Below are positions 27,362-35,605 of a stretch of DNA of 64,000 nt, one piece after another. How positions within the stretch are numbered: position 1 is the first letter of the stretch; every line of letters starts with the position of its first letter. The notes beneath the pieces were generated by a model. That model did no database searches. It saw only the letters and a list, made by a program, of their open reading frames with translations, and was not told the DNA's origin. Origin of the DNA: G965240465 sp965249525 (GTDB taxonomy: Bacteria > SAR324 > JACQKK01); NCBI GenBank assembly GCA_965249525.1, contig OZ252237.1, positions 1,116,001 to 1,180,000 on the forward strand, read 5' to 3'. The position numbers were made by a program, and so were the translations under genes.

Positions 27362-28187
27362 AAAAATGGTGGTTGATGAATTTTTCCTGCCCGAACTGCA
27401 CAGCATGCTGCATGCACTGGTGCAGGTAGTCCAGTGCTGAGGCAATGGCTTTGTTGAGGGGCTGCTGCTGCATCAAGCCCACTGCGATGGCAGCCGAGAG
27501 GGTGCAGCCTGAACCGTGGGTGTTGATGTTGGCAATATAGGAGTGCTTGAACCAGTGGGTGTGGATGCCGTCAAACAGGCAGTTGGGGATCTGCTGCGGG
27601 GGTGATTTTTTTTGCATCAGGTGTCCTCCTTTTACCAAGACAGGAACCCCAAACCGCTGGTATATGCTGCCAGCTGCTGCTTCCATATCTGCTTCATTTT
27701 GCACAGGAGGAGATTGTGCCAGAATGGCGGCTTCATCCAAATTGGGAGTACTGACTGAGGCTAGGGGCAGCAGGAATTTTTCTATGGCTGTGATGGCGTT
27801 TTCTTCCAGCAGGCGTGCGCCGCTGCTGGAGACCATCACGGGGTCTACCACCAGGGGGGGCAAGCCCTTGCCATGGGGTGCGTTTAAGGTTCTAAAAGCT
27901 TCTGCCACCGCCAAGACCTGTTCAGCAGTAGCCAGCATGCCGGTTTTGACAGCAGCAATTACGAAGAAGTTGTTGACGGCTGCAATCTGCTGCGCTGTCA
28001 TGGAGGGCGACAGGACTTCCACTGCGCTGACTTCTTGAGGATTTTGTGCGGTAATGGCGGTCAGGGCACTGGTGCCGAACACGCCTAAGGAGGCAAATGT
28101 TTTGAGATCGGCTTGGATGCCAGCACCGCCGCCGCTGTCTGAACCTGCTATGGTTAATGCCACGCTGTGGGGGGTTGTGGTCTTCAT
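27360..28187 (-). CDS. thiD: Hydroxymethylpyrimidine (phosphate) kinase
   Basis: 275 aa ribokinase-fold enzyme that makes HMP-PP for thiamine. Family marks: ALTIAGSDSGGGAGIQADLKTFASLGVFG near the start, VVDPVMVSSSGARLL, TPNLDEAAIL, LVKGGH, and the catalytic anion-hole HGSGCTLSAAIA. The start is the ATG at 28187. Its stop TAG lies in the last unit of the 43-nt array. No TPP riboswitch is visible upstream, and no other thi genes adjoin. Confidence 0.95.
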   Translation of the reverse strand: MKTTTPHSVALTIAGSDSGGGAGIQADLKTFASLGVFGTSALTAITAQNPQEVSAVEVLSPSMTAQQIAAVNNFFVIAAVKTGMLATAEQVLAVAEAFRTLNAPHGKGLPPLVVDPVMVSSSGARLLEENAITAIEKFLLPLASVSTPNLDEAAILAQSPPVQNEADMEAAAGSIYQRFGVPVLVKGGHLMQKKSPPQQIPNCLFDGIHTHWFKHSYIANINTHGSGCTLSAAIAVGLMQQQPLNKAIASALDYLHQCMQHAVQFGQEKFINHHF

Positions 28188-28257
28188 GGCTGGGGCGGGA
28201 TGTGCTGTGAAAAATCTATGATCGGAGCAGGTGGTTTGGATCAGGGGATGATGGTAC

Positions 28258-28296
28258 TTACTGACCATACTTACTGACCATACTTACTGACAGTGC
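28258..28296. repeat. 13-nt tandem array, 3 copies
   Basis: TTACTGACCATAC twice and TTACTGACAGTGC once, in the spacer between the divergent thiD and prmC starts. Confidence 0.88.
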
Positions 28297-28346
28297 TTAA
28301 CACCGACCTTCCTCCAATACAAGCCTGATGTTGTGATAATCTTGTA

Positions 28347-29225
28347 ATGCCCCCACGCACTGTTGAGAGTTTGTTAAGGCGCCTGAGTGCCTGGCTATCA
28401 GCCCGCGGCATAGCATCTGCGCGCTTGGATGCGGAGTTGATGCTGGCGCATGTACTGCGCTGCCCCAGATTACAGTTGTATTTGCGCTGGCAGCAATCGC
28501 TGGAGGAATCGGTGATTACAGCCTGTCGTGAGTTGGCGCAGCAGCGTGGCAAGCGACGCCCCTTGTCGCATATATTGGGGCAAGCGGATTTTTGGGGCTT
28601 GGTTTTGCAAGCAGGGCCCGCTGCACTGACACCGCGCACCGAGACAGAGTTGCTGGTTGAACAAACCCTGCGCGCCTTGGATGACCCCTCCACCCCCCAA
28701 GGCTGGGTGCTGGAATGGGGGACGGGTTCGGCAGCTATCGGCTTAGCAGTCTGTTCAGAGAGAACCCAGCTGCGCTGGCTGGCTGTTGAGCTTAGTCCCC
28801 AAGCCCTGCAGCTGGCAGCAGCCAACCTGCAGCAGCATCAACACCTGCTGGCTGAACGCAGCAACCAACTCCTGCTGTTTCAAGGCAACGGCTTCCACGC
28901 CGTGGCTCCAGCTGCCAACATCGCCCTAATCGTCAGCAACCCGCCTTACATCCCCAGCCAACAGCTCCCCTCCCTCATGCCAGAAGTACAATACGATCCT
29001 CCCCTAGCCCTAGATGGAGGCACAGACGGTATGCAATATCACCGACTCCTCATTCAAGAAGCTGCCCAACGCTTGGCACCCCAAGGGAAACTCCTGCTGG
29101 AAATCGCCCACGACCAAGCCCCAGCCATCCAAGCCGTGCTGCAACAATACCGCTTTGCTGCCATCACCACCCACCAAGATTTTTTAGAACATCCCAGGGT
29201 AGTAACTGCGACCAAAGGAGTATGA
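28347..29225 (+). CDS. prmC: Release-factor glutamine methyltransferase
   Basis: 292 aa. Methylates the Gln of the GGQ motif in RF1/RF2. The N-terminal helical domain has LDAELMLAHVL. The SAM site is LEWGTGSAAIGLA (the usual form is DLGTGSGAIA) and the substrate motif NPPYIP is intact. LTPRTETELL replaces the usual LTPRPETE. prfA, its common partner, is not adjacent. The last 38 bp or so are duplicated downstream. Confidence 0.95.
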   Translation: MPPRTVESLLRRLSAWLSARGIASARLDAELMLAHVLRCPRLQLYLRWQQSLEESVITACRELAQQRGKRRPLSHILGQADFWGLVLQAGPAALTPRTETELLVEQTLRALDDPSTPQGWVLEWGTGSAAIGLAVCSERTQLRWLAVELSPQALQLAAANLQQHQHLLAERSNQLLLFQGNGFHAVAPAANIALIVSNPPYIPSQQLPSLMPEVQYDPPLALDGGTDGMQYHRLLIQEAAQRLAPQGKLLLEIAHDQAPAIQAVLQQYRFAAITTHQDFLEHPRVVTATKGV

Positions 29226-29281
29226 CAAAACCAGGCATCCCATACCAAGATTTTTTAGAACATCCCAGGGTAGTGACTGCG
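29173..29281. repeat. Direct repeat: prmC 3' end copied downstream
   Basis: A 38-nt block at 29173-29210 inside prmC recurs at 29244-29281 with one mismatch (GTAACTGCG against GTGACTGCG), offset 71 nt. The second copy is noncoding. Confidence 0.93.
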
Positions 29282-29406
29282 CTAAAAACAAGCTAGAAGG
29301 GCTGCGCCAGCTTGCCACAGATCAAATCATAGGCTATGCTTATAACGATTGGTATCTCACGCTGAAGACATAGGTTGTTGTCTGTGACCAGCTGCATTTG
29401 ACCATC

Positions 29407-31707
29407 ATGCTAGAAAAAGGTGCTGCTAAGGCGATGCTAAAACGTTTGTTTTCGCTGAATAGTTTCAAGGTAGGCCTCATAGCCACCCTGGTGATACTGG
29501 TGGCGTTTTTTTACAGCAGCTTTACACTTGAGGGTTCGTTTTTGAAGCTGCTGGATAAGCAGTGGGTGGATTTTGCCCTCAAACGGCGGGAGGTTCGCTC
29601 GGTAGACCCCGCAGTAGTGATTGCTGTGATTGACACCAAAAGTGTGGATGCCTACGGTCGCTGGCCCTGGCCTAGGAAAGTCATAGCCCAGATGATATCA
29701 GCCTTGAATGCGTACCAAGTGCGTACCATAGGGCTTGATGTGGTGTTCTCAGAACCAGAGAACCTGATCAGAGACCAAGAATTAGCTGCCAATATCACAC
29801 AGCTGGCCAACAAGAACCTGACTTCTTCTGCTGCAGGAAGAAGGGTGGTACAGCTGCTGAATGATGCCGATGGCAGTGGCGATAGACTTTTAGCAAGGAC
29901 TCTGGCAGCCAGCGACAGCGTGATTCTGGGTTATTTCTTCTTTGGACGGGAGTCAGAAGTCGCTCATCTGGACCAAAAAGAAATCCAACGTTCCGCCAGC
30001 TATATCGCTGCTTCCAATGTGAAACTGCGTGTGGGCAAATTTGAGAGAGGCACCATTCCTATCGGTGCCGCAGTAGAACCCAACATCAAAGCCCTGCATG
30101 ATGTAGTCAACCTGGCGGGCTATTTCAACATCCAGCCAGATATCGAAGATGGCATCGTCCGCCGCGTACACCTGTTCACCGAATATGAGGACGAAATCTA
30201 TCCCGCTCTCAGCCTGCAATCACTCCGTCACTACTACGGTGTCAGCAATCTCCGCCTGCAAGCCGCCCCTGAAGGCGGCATCTTGGGCGTCTATCTTGAT
30301 GACAAATTCATCCGCACCAACTTTGACGGCTCCATACAAGTCAACTATAAGGGACCCAGCCAAACCATCCCTCATATCTCTGTCAAAGACATTATTGAAG
30401 GCACTGTCCCCCCAGCAAAATTAAAAGACAAGCTGGTTCTCGTCGGTGCTACCGAAGTGGGCATATTTGACCTCAGAGCCACCCCCATACAAGCCAATTA
30501 TCCAGGGGTGGAAATCCATGCCACCCTGATTGAAAACATGCTTACCAACAGCTACTTCCACCTTGACCTCTTGAATGATTTCATCTCTGGCGCACTCATA
30601 CTGGCACTAGGATTGCTGCTTAGCATCTTGCTTCCCAGAATGAAAAACTTGTACGCCAATCTCATGGTGCTTTCTTTATTGTTGGGCTACTCGCTGGTTC
30701 ACCGCTTGATGGTCAACCAGCTGCTCTCCTGGACCTCCTACATTTTTGTACTGATGGTTATTCTTAGCGTCTGGATTTCCATCACCCTTTATCGCTTCTT
30801 CGTCACAGACAAAGACCGCCGCTTTATCCGCAGTGCATTCCAGCAATACCTCTCGCCAGAGGTGATTGATCAGCTCTCCTCCAACCCCGAGCTGCTCAAA
30901 CTGGGGGGTGAAAGACGGGTGATGACGGCCTTCTTTGCTGATGTGGCAGGTTTTTCTACCATCTCAGAGAACATGTCTCCCGAAGAACTGGTGGGCCTGC
31001 TGAACGAATACCTCACCAAGATGACCGATATCATCACCGAAAACGGGGGCACGGTGGACAAGTACGAAGGCGATGCCATCATTGCTTTCTTTGGTGCGCC
31101 TATTCCCTATACAGACCATGCGGTTCGGGGCTGTAGCGTGGCGCTAAAAATGCAAGTCCAGCTTGCCGAATTACGCCAAAAATGGAAATCAGAAAACCGT
31201 CCTGAACTCTATGTGCGCATCGGTCTCAATAGTGGACCCATGGTGGTGGGCAACATGGGTTCAGAGAAACGTTTTGACTACACCATGATAGGCAATACGG
31301 TGAACCTGGCTTCGCGCTTGGAAGGAGCTAATAAAAACTATGGTTCACCCATTTGTGTGTCCGAATTTACCTATGAAGCTGCCAAAGACCATTTTGAATT
31401 TAGAGAACTTGACCTCATTCGCGTGGTAGGCATTCAGCAGCCAGTGCATATTTATCAGGTGGTGGCAAAAACGGGTGATGCCACCCCAGCACAAAAAGCA
31501 GGCATCCAGTCCTTTGCCCAGGGCTTGAGCACTTACCGCCAGCAAAAATGGGATGAAGCCATACTGTACTTCAATGCCTGCAAACAACAACTGGTGGATG
31601 ACTCCCCCAGCGATGTCTACCTGCAGCGTTGTCAGGAATACAAGGCATCTCCACCTATTTTGAGTGGTAAAAGCTGGGATGGCGTCTTTGTGGCTACCAG
31701 CAAGTAG
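29407..31707 (+). CDS. CHASE2-domain adenylate cyclase (class III)
   Basis: 766 aa. One N-terminal helix, an extracytoplasmic CHASE2 sensor (about 45-370: VDPAVVIAVIDTKSVDAYGRWPWPR, TIGLDVVFSEP, the closing LVLVGATEVGIFDLRATP), two or three helices (about 385-465), then the cyclase domain (about 500-685). Metal-binding Asp residues are in FFADVAGF and YEGDAIIAFFG. Lys in VDKYEGD and Asp in RFDYTMIGNTVN are the residues that select ATP in class III cyclases, so cAMP is the expected product. FecR proteins often go with CHASE2 cyclases; one is at 44007. The ATG at 29407 was chosen over a TTG 9 nt upstream. Confidence 0.93.
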   Translation: MLEKGAAKAMLKRLFSLNSFKVGLIATLVILVAFFYSSFTLEGSFLKLLDKQWVDFALKRREVRSVDPAVVIAVIDTKSVDAYGRWPWPRKVIAQMISALNAYQVRTIGLDVVFSEPENLIRDQELAANITQLANKNLTSSAAGRRVVQLLNDADGSGDRLLARTLAASDSVILGYFFFGRESEVAHLDQKEIQRSASYIAASNVKLRVGKFERGTIPIGAAVEPNIKALHDVVNLAGYFNIQPDIEDGIVRRVHLFTEYEDEIYPALSLQSLRHYYGVSNLRLQAAPEGGILGVYLDDKFIRTNFDGSIQVNYKGPSQTIPHISVKDIIEGTVPPAKLKDKLVLVGATEVGIFDLRATPIQANYPGVEIHATLIENMLTNSYFHLDLLNDFISGALILALGLLLSILLPRMKNLYANLMVLSLLLGYSLVHRLMVNQLLSWTSYIFVLMVILSVWISITLYRFFVTDKDRRFIRSAFQQYLSPEVIDQLSSNPELLKLGGERRVMTAFFADVAGFSTISENMSPEELVGLLNEYLTKMTDIITENGGTVDKYEGDAIIAFFGAPIPYTDHAVRGCSVALKMQVQLAELRQKWKSENRPELYVRIGLNSGPMVVGNMGSEKRFDYTMIGNTVNLASRLEGANKNYGSPICVSEFTYEAAKDHFEFRELDLIRVVGIQQPVHIYQVVAKTGDATPAQKAGIQSFAQGLSTYRQQKWDEAILYFNACKQQLVDDSPSDVYLQRCQEYKASPPILSGKSWDGVFVATSK

Positions 31708-31771
31708 TTTTCACGGCTAGAGACAAGCAACTGGCTGCCCAGGCCTGCGTTTTTAAGCAAGGAGAGACAGC

Positions 31772-33181
31772 ATGCGCCTTGAATGGATACTAGGCGTGAA
31801 ATGGCTGCAAGTGCATGGCAAGGGGCGTGCGGTGACTTGGACTGTCTGGGCAGCACTGGCAGGTACTGCCTTGGGGGTGGCAGCCATGGTGACATCGCTG
31901 GCTGTCATGAACGGCTACCGCCATAATTTGGTGCAGGTGATGGCAGGTGCGCTGCCACATGTATCGGTATCGCAATTGGATGACTGGGGAGAAGAACTGC
32001 AAACAGCAGCACAAAGGCAGGCACTGCTTAACAGTTGGCTGGAAAATCGGCATGAGGTGGTGCAGGTGTCACTTTTCTCCAGCCAGCAGGCCCTGCTTTC
32101 AGGCCCCCAGGGTTTTGCAGGCGTGCTGCTGCGCGGAGTTCGCCCCAGCGATGTGGTAAAAGATACTTCCTTGCTGGCGCTATTGGACACAAAATTAGAC
32201 ACAGAATTGGACGCAGAATTAGACGCAGAATTGGATACTGCTGCAGCTGCCCCCCACACCAAAGTTGCAGGCAAAGCTGCAGGCAAAGTTGCAGGCAAAG
32301 TTGCAGGCAAAGCTGCAGCCCTGCACAGGCAGCAAGTTGAAGAACTGGCACTTCAGCTGGGCGAACCCGCAGCCGACGGCACCCGCCCCATATGGTTTAG
32401 TCGCAGCTTGGGAACACGGCTGGGGGTGCGCCTGGGTGACCGCATCAGCGTGCTGGATATACAAGGGAAAAACCCCTGGCTGCCCAGTACCAATGTCCTG
32501 CAATTACAACTGGTGGGCTGGCTGGACACCGGCGTCAGCGCCTTTGATGAATGGGTAGCCGTGGTGGCATTATCCACCCTCAAAGCCCTCTTCCCTTTAC
32601 ACCAGCAGCCTCCAGATATCGGGCTGCAATTCGCCCATCCCCTCCAAGCCAAACAAGCAGCACAATGGCTGCGCTCCCAACTAGCAGATAACAACTACTC
32701 CGCTAGTGTCTTCAGCTGGCTGGAAAATAACCAAAGCCTTTTCACCATCATCCAAATACAAAAAGTCGCCCTGTTCTTTATCCTATTCCTGATCGTTGCC
32801 GTTGCCCTGTTCGGCATGGCAGCAGCACTCAGCATGCTGGTCAGGGACAAACAGCGCGAAATCGCCATCCTCTCCTCCCTGGGCACCCCATCACATAAAA
32901 TCCAGCAGGCCTTCCTCTTCCAAGGAGCCTGCATCGGCATCAGCGGACTGCTTTTGGGAATCCTGCTCGGTCTGGCATTCTGCTGGGCCCTTGGCAACTG
33001 GGCAGCCTTTAGCCTGCCCCCAGGCATTTACCCCGGCAGCAGCCAAGTCCCCGTACTGATCTCCTGGTGGGATTTCCTGGGGGTAAGCCTGGCAGTACTC
33101 ACCGCCAGCCTGCTGGGCGCCTGGCTGCCCGCCAAACAAGCTGCTGCCATCCAGCCCGTGGATATCCTGCGCGCCTACTAA
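31772..33181 (+). CDS. Lipoprotein-releasing ABC permease (LolC/LolE family), with two in-frame repeat inserts
   Basis: 469 aa. Inner-membrane permease that releases lipoproteins from the membrane for LolA. Helix 1 (about 24-48) carries ALAGTALGVAAMVTSLAVMNGYR; a periplasmic domain and three C-terminal helices (about 325-465) follow, with MLVRDKQREIAILSSLGTP being the MacB/FtsX-type coupling region and LPAKQAAAIQPVDILR the end. Two 12-nt arrays add LDTK/LDAE-type units and KVAG/KAAG units near residues 138-183 in the periplasmic loop. lolD is not adjacent. Shine-Dalgarno AGGAG. LolC versus LolE cannot be separated here. Confidence 0.9.
   Translation: MRLEWILGVKWLQVHGKGRAVTWTVWAALAGTALGVAAMVTSLAVMNGYRHNLVQVMAGALPHVSVSQLDDWGEELQTAAQRQALLNSWLENRHEVVQVSLFSSQQALLSGPQGFAGVLLRGVRPSDVVKDTSLLALLDTKLDTELDAELDAELDTAAAAPHTKVAGKAAGKVAGKVAGKAAALHRQQVEELALQLGEPAADGTRPIWFSRSLGTRLGVRLGDRISVLDIQGKNPWLPSTNVLQLQLVGWLDTGVSAFDEWVAVVALSTLKALFPLHQQPPDIGLQFAHPLQAKQAAQWLRSQLADNNYSASVFSWLENNQSLFTIIQIQKVALFFILFLIVAVALFGMAAALSMLVRDKQREIAILSSLGTPSHKIQQAFLFQGACIGISGLLLGILLGLAFCWALGNWAAFSLPPGIYPGSSQVPVLISWWDFLGVSLAVLTASLLGAWLPAKQAAAIQPVDILRAY
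32183..32242 (+). repeat. In-frame 12-nt array in lolC/E, 5 copies
   Basis: Units like TTGGACGCAGAA encode LDTK, LDTE, LDAE, LDAE, LDTA. Confidence 0.93.
32261..32320 (+). repeat. Second in-frame 12-nt array in lolC/E, 5 copies
   Basis: Units AAAGTTGCAGGC / AAAGCTGCAGGC encode KVAG and KAAG. The sequence is unrelated to the array 18 bp upstream, so there have been two independent expansions in one loop. Confidence 0.94.
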
Positions 33182-33235
33182 AAAGCTGCCAGCTGTATCA
33201 TTAAGGAAAGCTGCCTGCGGTATCCAAACTTTCCC

Positions 33236-33490
33236 TCAGGGCTTTTTATGCTGTGGAGGAAGCAGCGAATGCAGCCAGCGACCAAGCTCTTTTAAGGTCA
33301 TATTCACCCTGGCGGGGGGCATTTCTCCGCGAACGAAGCCCAGCCGAAAATGCTGCTCGCCCCTGCGGCGAACCCCCCACAGCAGGCGCTGCTGGTCTTG
33401 CTGTTGATCTTGCTGCCTGTCTGGCGCACCCCTCCCAGACTGCTGGGGGAAATGGGAATGCGCAGTAACAGTGTGCCAAGTCTTTTTCAT
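33236..33490 (-). CDS. Hypothetical small basic protein (low confidence)
   Basis: 84 aa, start MKKTWHTVTAH. Basic, with a Gln/Asp-rich stretch (QQDQQQDQQ) and a C-terminal RLGFVRGEMPPARVNMTLKELGRW. I recognise no family. It starts just after the terminator of prs and ends 54 bp from the lolC/E stop. It could be a real small gene or noise in a region with open frames on both strands. Confidence 0.3.
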   Translation of the reverse strand: MKKTWHTVTAHSHFPQQSGRGAPDRQQDQQQDQQRLLWGVRRRGEQHFRLGFVRGEMPPARVNMTLKELGRWLHSLLPPQHKKP

Positions 33491-33507
33491 GCCTCTGCAC
33501 ACGCAAA

Positions 33508-33529
33508 AATCAAGCCGTACGGCTTGATT
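33508..33529 (-). terminator. Intrinsic terminator after prs
   Basis: Perfect 22-nt palindrome beginning at the prs stop codon. On the gene's strand it folds as CAAGCC-GTAC-GGCTTG followed by ATTTTTGC, a short U tract. Confidence 0.8.
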
Positions 33530-34757
33530 AACTGCCAGAAGCAGCCAGCGGCAGCGACATTTGTCCATGTACTAGTTTGCCGCGGCGTTGATTGCGAGAG
33601 GAATAATCCAGATGGTACAAATCTCCCAGCAGAGGGGTGGCAACCTGGCTGTAACGTGCATCTGCCGACTGCCCCCCCTCTAAGCAGTGAGACAAGGCAT
33701 CTGCCACCCAGGCTTCTATTTTCATAACCACCATTTTTTTGCGCAGGCGACCTTGGTCATCGCGATTAAGCACCTGGGGCAGGGTATTGGTGGTGATAAA
33801 CTCGGTGAGGTAGGGCGAGTGCAGCCTTTCGCGACCTTCTGCAGAAAGGTAGGTATGGGTACAGTAAAAGAATATCTTGGCGGGTCTGGTTTGCGGATTT
33901 TCAGCCAGCAGGCGAACGGTTTGGCTGATGGTTCCTCCGGTGCGCACCATATCATCCAGAATAAACACTTGTCGGTCTTTCAGTGAACGCAGGTCGGTGT
34001 CGGGGTTGAGTATCACCTTGCGCTGGTCAACGCGGGTTTTTTCCAACACCAGCAGGCGGGAGAGATCGAGATGACTCAGTTTGCGTACCTTTTGGGCAAA
34101 CCATTGAGCCCCTTGGTCAGGTGCTACAAACACCAGGTCTTCTCCCCGTTTGCTGCATGGGACATTATTCAGTACAAAGTGTGCTACCAGTGCGGATATA
34201 TCCAGATTGATAAATGCAGGCTTTTGATAGACATCGTTATAAAGCTGCCCCAGTATTTCGGGTTTGTGATTGTGAACAGCCACCACTTGATCAACCCCGC
34301 TGGCGTGCAGCATTTCGGCATAAAGTTTGGCGCTAAAGGGCTGTCCATCAAACTTTTTTTGGTCAGTGGAAGAAAACACTTGCGGATGGTCGGTGGAGTG
34401 CGGTCCGCGGTCTTGGGCAGAGAAGAACAAATCGGGTTCTACCAGTATCACCTGTTGTGCGCCATTTTCTTTGGCAGCGCGTGCAATCAGCAGATTGCGC
34501 ATGGCCAACTCCACCCGCGAATGATAGGGCGCAGAGGTGGAGACCAAATACACCCGAAAGCCCTCCAGCCCCTTGCCGATATTTTCCATATCGTTTTCAT
34601 CCACTAGGAAGCGGGGGCAGAATTCGCTGTTAGCGAAGTTTTTTAAGGATATCAGGTCAGAGATTTCTATTTGCTGATGGTAGTGATACGCCATGTCCAG
34701 CCCGAAAGAAGAATCGGTCCAGCTGCTGACCACGATGCTTTTTTCAACCATGACCAT
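33528..34757 (-). CDS. prs: Ribose-phosphate pyrophosphokinase (long type)
   Basis: 409 aa from the ATG at 34757 (a second ATG at 34751 has better Shine-Dalgarno spacing). Makes PRPP from ribose-5-phosphate and ATP for purine, pyrimidine, His and Trp synthesis. The double phosphoribosyltransferase fold shows the ATP/R5P region YLVSTSAPYHSRVELAMRN, EPDLFFSAQDR, and the PRPP loop VFILDDMVRTGGTISQ (DDMIDTGGT in E. coli). About 90 residues longer than E. coli Prs, so a divergent subfamily; the flexible-loop Lys-Arg of classical Prs cannot be placed. The start is 8 bp from the purE stop: a purE-prs pair. Confidence 0.88.
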   Translation of the reverse strand: MVMVEKSIVVSSWTDSSFGLDMAYHYHQQIEISDLISLKNFANSEFCPRFLVDENDMENIGKGLEGFRVYLVSTSAPYHSRVELAMRNLLIARAAKENGAQQVILVEPDLFFSAQDRGPHSTDHPQVFSSTDQKKFDGQPFSAKLYAEMLHASGVDQVVAVHNHKPEILGQLYNDVYQKPAFINLDISALVAHFVLNNVPCSKRGEDLVFVAPDQGAQWFAQKVRKLSHLDLSRLLVLEKTRVDQRKVILNPDTDLRSLKDRQVFILDDMVRTGGTISQTVRLLAENPQTRPAKIFFYCTHTYLSAEGRERLHSPYLTEFITTNTLPQVLNRDDQGRLRKKMVVMKIEAWVADALSHCLEGGQSADARYSQVATPLLGDLYHLDYSSRNQRRGKLVHGQMSLPLAASGS

Positions 34758-34764
34758 ACCCTTA

Positions 34765-35301
34765 TTACACCAGCGAGGAGAGTCCGTGTTGGCGATGTGC
34801 CGTGCGGTTGTTTTCCGCCTGCTGCTGACGATAGTTCTGCAGCGCCTGCTGCAAGCGTTCATCTTTCACCGCCAAGATAGCCACTGCCAGCAAGGCGGCA
34901 TTCACCGCAGCATTCAAGCCCACGCAGGCTACAGGAATGCCTGGCGGCATTTGCACCGCTGACAATAAGGCATCCAAGCCTCCTACCTGGCCGGCATCCA
35001 CAGGCAGCCCAATCACCGGCAGCACAGTGTGCGCTGCCACAAAACCAGGCAGCGCCGCCGACAGTCCCGCAGCAGCAATAAACACCCCCGCACCCCGCTG
35101 CTGACAAGCCTCCATAAATTGCTGCACCCGTTGGGGATCCCGATGCGCAGAAGCCACCGCCACCTGATGACTCACCCCCAGGGCATCCAGCACGCTCACA
35201 GCCTTTTTGACCAAATCCAAATCCGATGGACTCCCCAAGACAATACCTACCTGCACCAAGGCAGGAACATCTCCACTGGAAGACACCGCAACATGATCCA
35301 T
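34765..35301 (-). CDS. purE: N5-carboxyaminoimidazole ribonucleotide mutase
   Basis: 178 aa class I PurE. Moves the carboxyl of N5-CAIR to give CAIR. The nucleotide-phosphate loop is GSPSDL and the catalytic His is in VASAHRDP; AAAGLSAALPGFVAAHTVLPVIGLPV is the standard core. purK, the usual partner, is not here; prs follows directly. The start at 35301 is 12 nt from a 45-nt repeat array that fills its upstream region. Confidence 0.96.
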   Translation of the reverse strand: MDHVAVSSSGDVPALVQVGIVLGSPSDLDLVKKAVSVLDALGVSHQVAVASAHRDPQRVQQFMEACQQRGAGVFIAAAGLSAALPGFVAAHTVLPVIGLPVDAGQVGGLDALLSAVQMPPGIPVACVGLNAAVNAALLAVAILAVKDERLQQALQNYRQQQAENNRTAHRQHGLSSLV

Positions 35302-35605
35302 CTCACAAAACCTTTTTAGAACTACTTTAATTCCCCCTCACAAGAGACTTGCAACTCCTTTTAGAACTACTTTAATTCCCCCTCACAAGAGACTTGCAAC
35401 TCCTTTTAGAACTACTTTAATTCCCCCTCACAAGAGACTTGCAACCCCTTTTAGAACTGCTTAATTCCCCCTCACAAGAGACTTGCCACCAAAGCAAACC
35501 GTCTTAGCATATACCACACCCCACACCGCAGAAAAGCAAGAACTCCGCCAAAACTTCGTACACCATCCCTGCCCAAAGGTTTCATTCTCACACAACCCTC
35601 CCCAT
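35302..35605. other. Spacer between purD and purE, mostly repeat
   Basis: 304 bp; the first two-thirds are the 45-nt array, the rest is non-repetitive with no gene. The promoter for purE-prs should lie here. Confidence 0.7.
35314..35490. repeat. 45-nt tandem array, 4 copies
   Basis: Units begin TTTTAGAACTACTTTAATTC and end ACTTGCAACTCC. The first three are almost exact; the fourth has lost a few bases. They lie directly upstream of the purE start, whose own leader repeats CTCACAA from the unit. Confidence 0.95.

Noticed and set aside
27362..28346. TPP riboswitch upstream of thiD
   Set aside because: No CUGAGA…ACCUGA-type thi box in the 159-bp leader, which mostly holds a 13-nt repeat.
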